Source: Topomyia yanbarensis | Lineage: Eukaryota > Arthropoda > Insecta > Diptera > Culicidae | Reading direction: 5' to 3' | Length of the DNA stretch: 64,000 bases | Assembly (NCBI RefSeq): GCF_030247195.1 | Contig: NC_080672.1 | Coordinates: 364,490,271 to 364,554,270 of the forward strand | Translations under genes and position numbers: made by a program | The notes under the pieces: model-generated | Told to the model about the DNA's origin: nothing | Database searches by the model: none | Seen by the model: only the letters and a program-made list of their open reading frames with translations | Shown here: piece after piece, positions 59,027 to 64,000 of the stretch | Layout: each line of letters starts with the position of its first letter | Position numbering within the stretch: position 1 is the stretch's first letter

Positions 59027-59534
59027 TAAATTTTTTTTTCGACTCGTTTAGGGTTTCTGGATTTTAACAGGGGCGTAGTTGATGGTTTTTCGGAGAGGGG
59101 TTACACCCCCCATCTACTGTTCGCGCCCCTCCTTCAAAAATCTCCTTAAATCACCCCTCAGACCACCACCCCATCCAGCCCTCATACTCCTCCCTTTCAA
59201 CCCCATCATCTTTAAACCACCACTATATCACAAAGCATACCAATTTAAGCTGGGGAGTCGTTCGTTCATGGGACTTTCGCCCTCTTCACATACCCAGCCC
59301 CGCATGACAAAATGAGTTAGCAAGCAGATAACATTGATCTAATGCTGATTAGGCTAATGGAGTATGATATTTTTTTGTTTCAAGTGTTTCACCGTCGACA
59401 CGTAGCTCATCAAGTTCGTGGCTGGCATGCCATTGTGTATAAGTGCAAAGTGTACTAAGAATGTAATGGACATTTCCACGATTATGTTGAACATAAAAAG
59501 CCTCCGTGCCATAGTTTAGAGAAATGAGAAAGGC
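57417..59534 (+). mobile_element. Culicid dispersed repeat with GCCTTTCTCAT inverted ends
   Basis: Starts GCCTTTCTCAT and finishes with the exact inverse ATGAGAAAGGC (59524-59534), followed by the familiar AATTGCACCGCTAGGTAG. Contains a tandem array (57417-59026) and a pyrimidine-rich 3' part (GGGGCGTAGTTGATGG, ACACCCCCCATCTACTG, TGGGGAGTCGTTCGTTC). I recall both parts as abundant in Aedes-type genomes. Frames in it (104-119 aa) are not genes. Confidence 0.8.
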
Positions 59535-59570
59535 ACAATTGCACCGCTAGGTAGATTAAAACAGGTTTTT

Positions 59571-60870
59571 AGAATTCCAATAGCTTGATGATAAAAGGTC
59601 ACATAGTAAGTGCACTAAAAACCGTGATGCCCCAAACGAAACACAACCGCTTCGTGCGGTATCACACCCTAACAAAACTCGCAATTGCACCAGAATAATG
59701 TTACTGCCAATTACTTCTGTCACCGGTGAAACTTGTTCCCCGCCGTAAAGCCGCCACTGCGAGGGCATGTCTTATTATTTTAACATGAAACCCATCAACA
59801 GAGGGAAGCAAAAGACATTAGCTGCAAGTCAATTGTTTTAACATCTCTCATCTGTCACCATTAACCGAACACACTGTGGAAACCTGATGGGCGGAAAAGA
59901 AAAGGTTGACCATGAAAAGAGAGGGAGAAAAAAAACGAAATAAACATACACCACTTATAAATGTTTATCACGTTTCGCTCGAAACTGGCTCTGCCGTTCC
60001 TAACCACGCGATACAAAACGGTTTGAAACGACTTGACGGAAACGGAACATGTTTTGCACCACGAAACCTGCGACGATTCTCATTACCTCGCTCTTATTTT
60101 TGTTAGGACCCAAGTAGGCGTAGCCTACGGCTTCTTGACAGCTCACTGTTTGCTCATCCAGGTGACACAAGGCCGAGCCAACATGTCGAGTGCAGAGTAA
60201 ACAAATCTAAAAAGACTGTCCCCGTCGTACTCTCCGGCCAGACCAACCGCCCGGTCGTTATCCAGTCGACAAATGTTTATTCATAACGCGCTGGCTGTAA
60301 ATCTTCAATCAAAACTGAATTTGCAAGAGCTCTGGTAAAGTATTGCCCCCCTTGAAACGTCACAGTACCCGGTGCAAACAACCCAGAAGCAGCGACTAAA
60401 AAGAGAGCAATCCCGCAGTCATTACGTACAGATGACTGCAGTTCGGCTGCAGCTCCGATTGTAAGCGGAAGATTGCGGGTTGCTGAATTTGCATACATGT
60501 AGGTGCAGTCGATGCCCAAACAAAAACAAAAATATTTGAACAAACAGCACACAATGCGCTGTGGTTCCTAGTTGACCTGGAGGCAGCCGTGTGGGTGGCG
60601 TGTGTTACTCTTGCTCGGCAGGCCAGGAACGGAACCAACTCACTCTAGCTCGGGATCGGGAGAAAGATGATGATGCTGTCCGAGCGAATAAGGCGGTGTA
60701 AAAGAAAACAGCTCTTGAATTGCTGTCATTGGATGCGGTAAATACTTTATGCGATGCACACCAAGGTTTTTTTTGAGCGAGGTTGGATTAATTTGGAATA
60801 ACCGTTTGCTAAATCTTCAGCTTATTTGAGATATATTGAATATTAGGTTCTTTACTGACACAGTTAACCT
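59571..60870. other. Unrecognised sequence, partly GC-rich
   Basis: No gene or repeat identified; frames up to 91 aa on both strands lack motifs. Confidence 0.4.
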
Positions 60871-60878
60871 CACTTTTC

Positions 60879-60995
60879 TTGACAGTTCGTTTGTACTGTT
60901 TACACTTAGAAAAATATGTGGATGACTAGATGCGCTCGAAGCAAATTGTAAAGAATGTTTCTAAGTCCATGTAAATAGTACAAGCGAACTGTCAA
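60879..60995. mobile_element. Hairpin element 1 of a cluster
   Basis: TTGACAGTTCGTTTGTACTG...CTTAGAAA (60879-60912) and its imperfect inverse TTTCTAAGTCCATG...GAACTGTCAA (60958-60995). Confidence 0.8.
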
Positions 60996-61012
60996 AAATG
61001 AACACTCAGTTC

Positions 61013-61116
61013 ATTCTCGGTGGTTTATTTACTTTGTCAGTTGCGTGAACTCGTACGGGTGCTCATCTGACACATTCTAGCTCACGTAACTCCCATGTAA
61101 ACAAACCACCGAGAAT
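61013..61116. mobile_element. Hairpin element 2 of a cluster
   Basis: ATTCTCGGTGGTTTATTTAC (61013-61032) is inverted at 61097-61116 (one mismatch). Confidence 0.78.
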
Positions 61117-61126
61117 TGTCAAACTA

Positions 61127-61259
61127 ATGGCATTTTCGTTTTTGACAGTGCACTACACCGGTATAGTCGGTGCTACACTAATTCAAACTTGGGTGTAATC
61201 AGTCTATCTCTTTCTTTGCACTACACCGGTGTAGCACCAAGAAAAAACGAAAACGCCAT
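61127..61259. mobile_element. MITE (GTGCACTACA family), copy 2, 133 bp
   Basis: Ends ATGGCATTTTCGTTTTT and AAAAAACGAAAACGCCAT are inverted. The interior has two CACTACACCGGT(A/G)TAG motifs and CAAACTTGGGTGTAATCAG. An older copy lies at 3808-3930. Confidence 0.85.
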
Positions 61260-61450
61260 AAGTTCATCTGGTTGATTTTGTGGGGTTGTGTCGGTTGGTG
61301 TGAAACCTAATTGTTATACAGTGAAGACCCGATTTTATCTGCCCCCGGTTGTGTCTACCCCTGATTTGATCAGCTTTTTGACCCGATTTTTTGAGCGTCA
61401 TATGAAAATTGATAGTTGGTAGTTTGATAAGCTCTAGCAGACGAACCAAG
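61260..61450. other. Unclassified; possible transposon end
   Basis: ACAGTGAAGACCCGATTTTA and ACCCGATTTTTTGAGCGTCA resemble ends of pogo-like MITEs that I recall in mosquitoes. No inverted partner found. Confidence 0.3.
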
Positions 61451-62231
61451 CTGAATTCGAGTAAATCGGAATTCGCAATTCAAATTTTATTTTTGATTTC
61501 CAATTTTCGAATTTCAGATTTCGTATATTCAAATTATTGAATTGTCGAAATTTAAATTTCTTTTTGATTTTCAGATTTTCGAATATTTGAATTGCCGATC
61601 GATCAAAATATCAAATTTTCAAACATTTGATTTTTTAATCATTCAATTTTTGAATTTAAGATTTACTTAATTTTCGAATCATCGGATTTTTGAATTTTCA
61701 AATTTCTGAAATTTCTAATTTTCGAAATTCCGAACTTTCGAGTTTTGAATTTCAAAATATCGAATTTCGAATCACTAATTTCGAAATTCGATTTTTGAAT
61801 TCTACATCTCAAGCTTCAAACTTAATAGTTTCTGAATTCTTGTTTGCTTCTCAAATTTTCAAAACATCGAATTTTCGAATTCTTAAAATTTCGACTCCTG
61901 AATTTCTGAATTTTCAAATTTTTAAATTCAAAATTTTTAAATCCTCAAATTTTTGAATCTTTGAAATTTTCAAATCCTTGAATTTTTTAATTAAACACTT
62001 TTTTGAAGTTTTGAATAGTCGAATTTTGGATTTTTTACACCTTTTGTATAATTGAATTTTCAAATTTTGTCGAATTCTTTTATTTTTGAATTTCCTTATC
62101 ATAATTTCGACGTTTTGAATTTTTCAGTTTTCCACTTTCATCTATTTTCGAATATTTGTCCTTTCACATTTTTGAACTCCATATTTCGAGTTCAAAATTT
62201 AAACTTTCCAATTTTAATAAATTTTAAATTT
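61451..62231 (-). repeat. Degenerate AT-rich flank of array 2
   Basis: Inverse orientation of the GAAAATTCGAAAATT text (TTTTCGAATTTTTGAATTTC). Small frames inside are meaningless. Confidence 0.8.
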
Positions 62232-64000
62232 CCGGTTTCCGATTTCCAATTTCCAATTTCCAATTTTCAATTTTCAATTTTCAATTTTCAATTTCCAATT
62301 TCCAATTTCCAATTTCCAATTTTCAATTTCCAATTTCCAATTTCCAATTTCCAATTTCCAATTTCCAATTTCCAATTTCCAATTTCCAATGTCCAATTTC
62401 CAACTTCCAACTTCCAATTTCCAATTTCCAATTTCCAATTTCCAATTTCCAATTTTCAATTTTCAATTTTCAATTTTCAATTTTCAATTTTCAATTTCCA
62501 ATTTCCAATTTCCAATTTCCAATTTCCAATTTCCAATTTCCAATTTCCAATTTCCAATTTCTAATTTCCAATTTCCAATTTCCAATTTCCAATTTCCAAT
62601 TTCCAATTTCCAATTTCCAATTTCCAATTTCCAATTTCCAATTTCCAATTTCCAATTTCCAATTTCCAATTTCCAATTTCCAATTTCCAATTTCCAATTT
62701 CCAATTTCCAATTTCCAATTTCCAATTTCCAATTTCCAATTTCCAATTTCCAATTTCCAATTTCCAATTTCCAATTTCCAATTTCCAATTTCCAATTTCC
62801 AATTTCCAATTTCCAATTTCCAATTTCCAATTTCCAATTTACAATTTCCAATTTCCAATTTCCAATTTCCAATTTCCAATTTCCAATTTCCAATTTCCAA
62901 TTTCCAATTTCCAATTTCCAATTTCCAATTTCCAATTTCCAATTTCCAATTTCCAATTTCCAATTTCCAATTTCCAATTTCCAATTTCCAATTTCCAATT
63001 TCCAATTTCCAATTTCCAATTTCCAATTTCCAATTTCCAATTTCCAATTTCCAATTTCCAATTTCCAATTTCCAATTTCCAATTTCCAATTTCCAATTTC
63101 CAATTTCCAATTTCCAATTTCCAATTTCCAATTTCCAATTTCCAATTTCCAATTTCCAATTTCCAATTTCCAATTTCCAATTTCCAATTTCCAATTTCCA
63201 ATTTCCAATTTCCAATTTCCAATTTCCAATTTCCAATTTCCAATTTCCAATTTCCAATTTCCAATTTCCAATTTCCAATTTCCAATTTCCAATTTCCAAT
63301 TTCCAATTTCCAATTTCCAATTTCCAATTTCCAATTTCCAATTTCCAATTTCCAATTTCCAATTTCCAATTTCCAATTTCCAATTTCCAATTTCCAATTT
63401 CCAATTTCCAATTTCCAATTTCCAATTTCCAATTTCCAATTTCCAATTTCCAATTTCCAATTTCCAATTTCCAATTTCCAATTTCCAATTTCCAATTTCC
63501 AATTTCCAATTTCCAATTTCCAATTTCCAATTTCCAATTTCCAATTTCCAATTTCCAATTTCCAATTTCCAATTTCCAATTTCCAATTTCCAATTTCCAA
63601 TTTCCAATTTCCAATTTCCAATTTCCAATTTCCAATTTCCAATTTCCAATTTCCAATTTCCAATTTCCAATTTCCAATTTCCAATTTCCAATTTCCAATT
63701 TCCAATTTCCAATTTCCAATTTCCAATTTCCAATTTCCAATTTCCAATTTCCAATTTCCAATTTCCAATTTCCAATTTCCAATTTCCAATTTCCAATTTC
63801 CAATTTCCAATTTCCAATTTCCAATTTCCAATTTCCAATTTCCAATTTCCAATTTCAATTTCCAATTTCCAATTTCCAATTTCCAATTTCCAATTTCCAA
63901 TTTCCAATTTCCAATTTCCAATTTCCAATTTCCAATTTCCAATTTCCAATTTCCAATTTCCAATTTCCAATTTCCAATTTCCAATTTCCAATTTCCAATT
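62232..64000 (-). repeat. (GGAAATT)n satellite, array 2, inverted
   Basis: AATTTCC on the plus strand, i.e. GGAAATT on the minus strand, about 250 units and continuing beyond the window. Early part (62258-62500) alternates GGAAATT and GAAAATT variants; later part is nearly perfect, with single variants near 62562 and 62840 and a one-unit shortening near 63855. Minus-strand KLEIGNW frames are artefacts. Confidence 0.98.

Noticed and set aside
31300..59534. Endogenous viral element
   Set aside because: No frame resembled a viral polymerase, nucleoprotein or glycoprotein; all recognised relics are transposons or histone.

Overview
The window looks like intergenic or intronic DNA from a mosquito (Culicidae, probably a culicine). 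The evidence is an insect-type serine protease homologue with one 65-bp intron, interspersed repeats that I recognise from memory as common in culicid genomes, and an AT-rich sequence packed with fossil transposable elements. Nearly all long open frames are artefacts of tandem repeats. Only one protein gene is well supported.

Layout. 1-2.3 kb: simple satellite (8-bp unit, then 7-bp unit), fading into degenerate AT-rich sequence to 3.0 kb. 3-9 kb: mostly unrecognised sequence with small MITEs and a histone H2A pseudogene (6.5 kb). 9.9-13.9 kb: a large foldback repeat with sub-repeats of about 0.45 kb, split by a 1.65-kb hAT-like foldback MITE with an 8-bp target duplication. 14-18.7 kb: no repeat or gene identified. 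18.7-27 kb: a cluster of decayed non-LTR retrotransposon pieces (three gag-like ORF1 copies and Jockey-like gag and reverse transcriptase fragments), a second H2A pseudogene, and a second hAT-like foldback inside one gag copy. 27-31 kb: a possible terminal exon or recursive splice site, a SINE-like tail and a small TIR element. 31.2-33 kb: a TTAA-flanked piggyBac-like element with a broken transposase start. 33.8-35.6 kb: a 17-bp minisatellite. 35.7-38.1 kb: a degenerate tandem repeat and two more gag relics. 40.8-41.6 kb: a third hAT-like element. 43-48 kb: small minisatellites, a TTAA MITE, a decayed relative of the second hAT-like foldback and another gag relic. 48.9-50.7 kb: a second copy of the 9.9-13.9 kb foldback repeat. 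51.9-53.0 kb: the serine protease homologue gene. 54-57.4 kb: a GGAAATT satellite in degenerate flanks. 57.4-59.6 kb: a culicid repeat containing a fresh ~500-bp tandem triplication. 60.9-61.3 kb: three hairpin elements side by side. 61.4-64 kb: the GGAAATT satellite again, in inverted orientation and running off the window.

The only gene with a readable function encodes a secreted serine protease homologue that has lost the catalytic His and Ser, so it should act as a cofactor or decoy rather than an enzyme. The rest records transposon history: nested insertions with intact target duplications, some with paralogous empty sites in the same window. The most unusual features are a gag-only retroelement family with a conserved 3' hairpin, two H2A pseudogenes each lying divergently beside the start of such a gag, and inverted satellite arrays about 6 kb apart. 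No CRISPR, rRNA or confident tRNA was seen.
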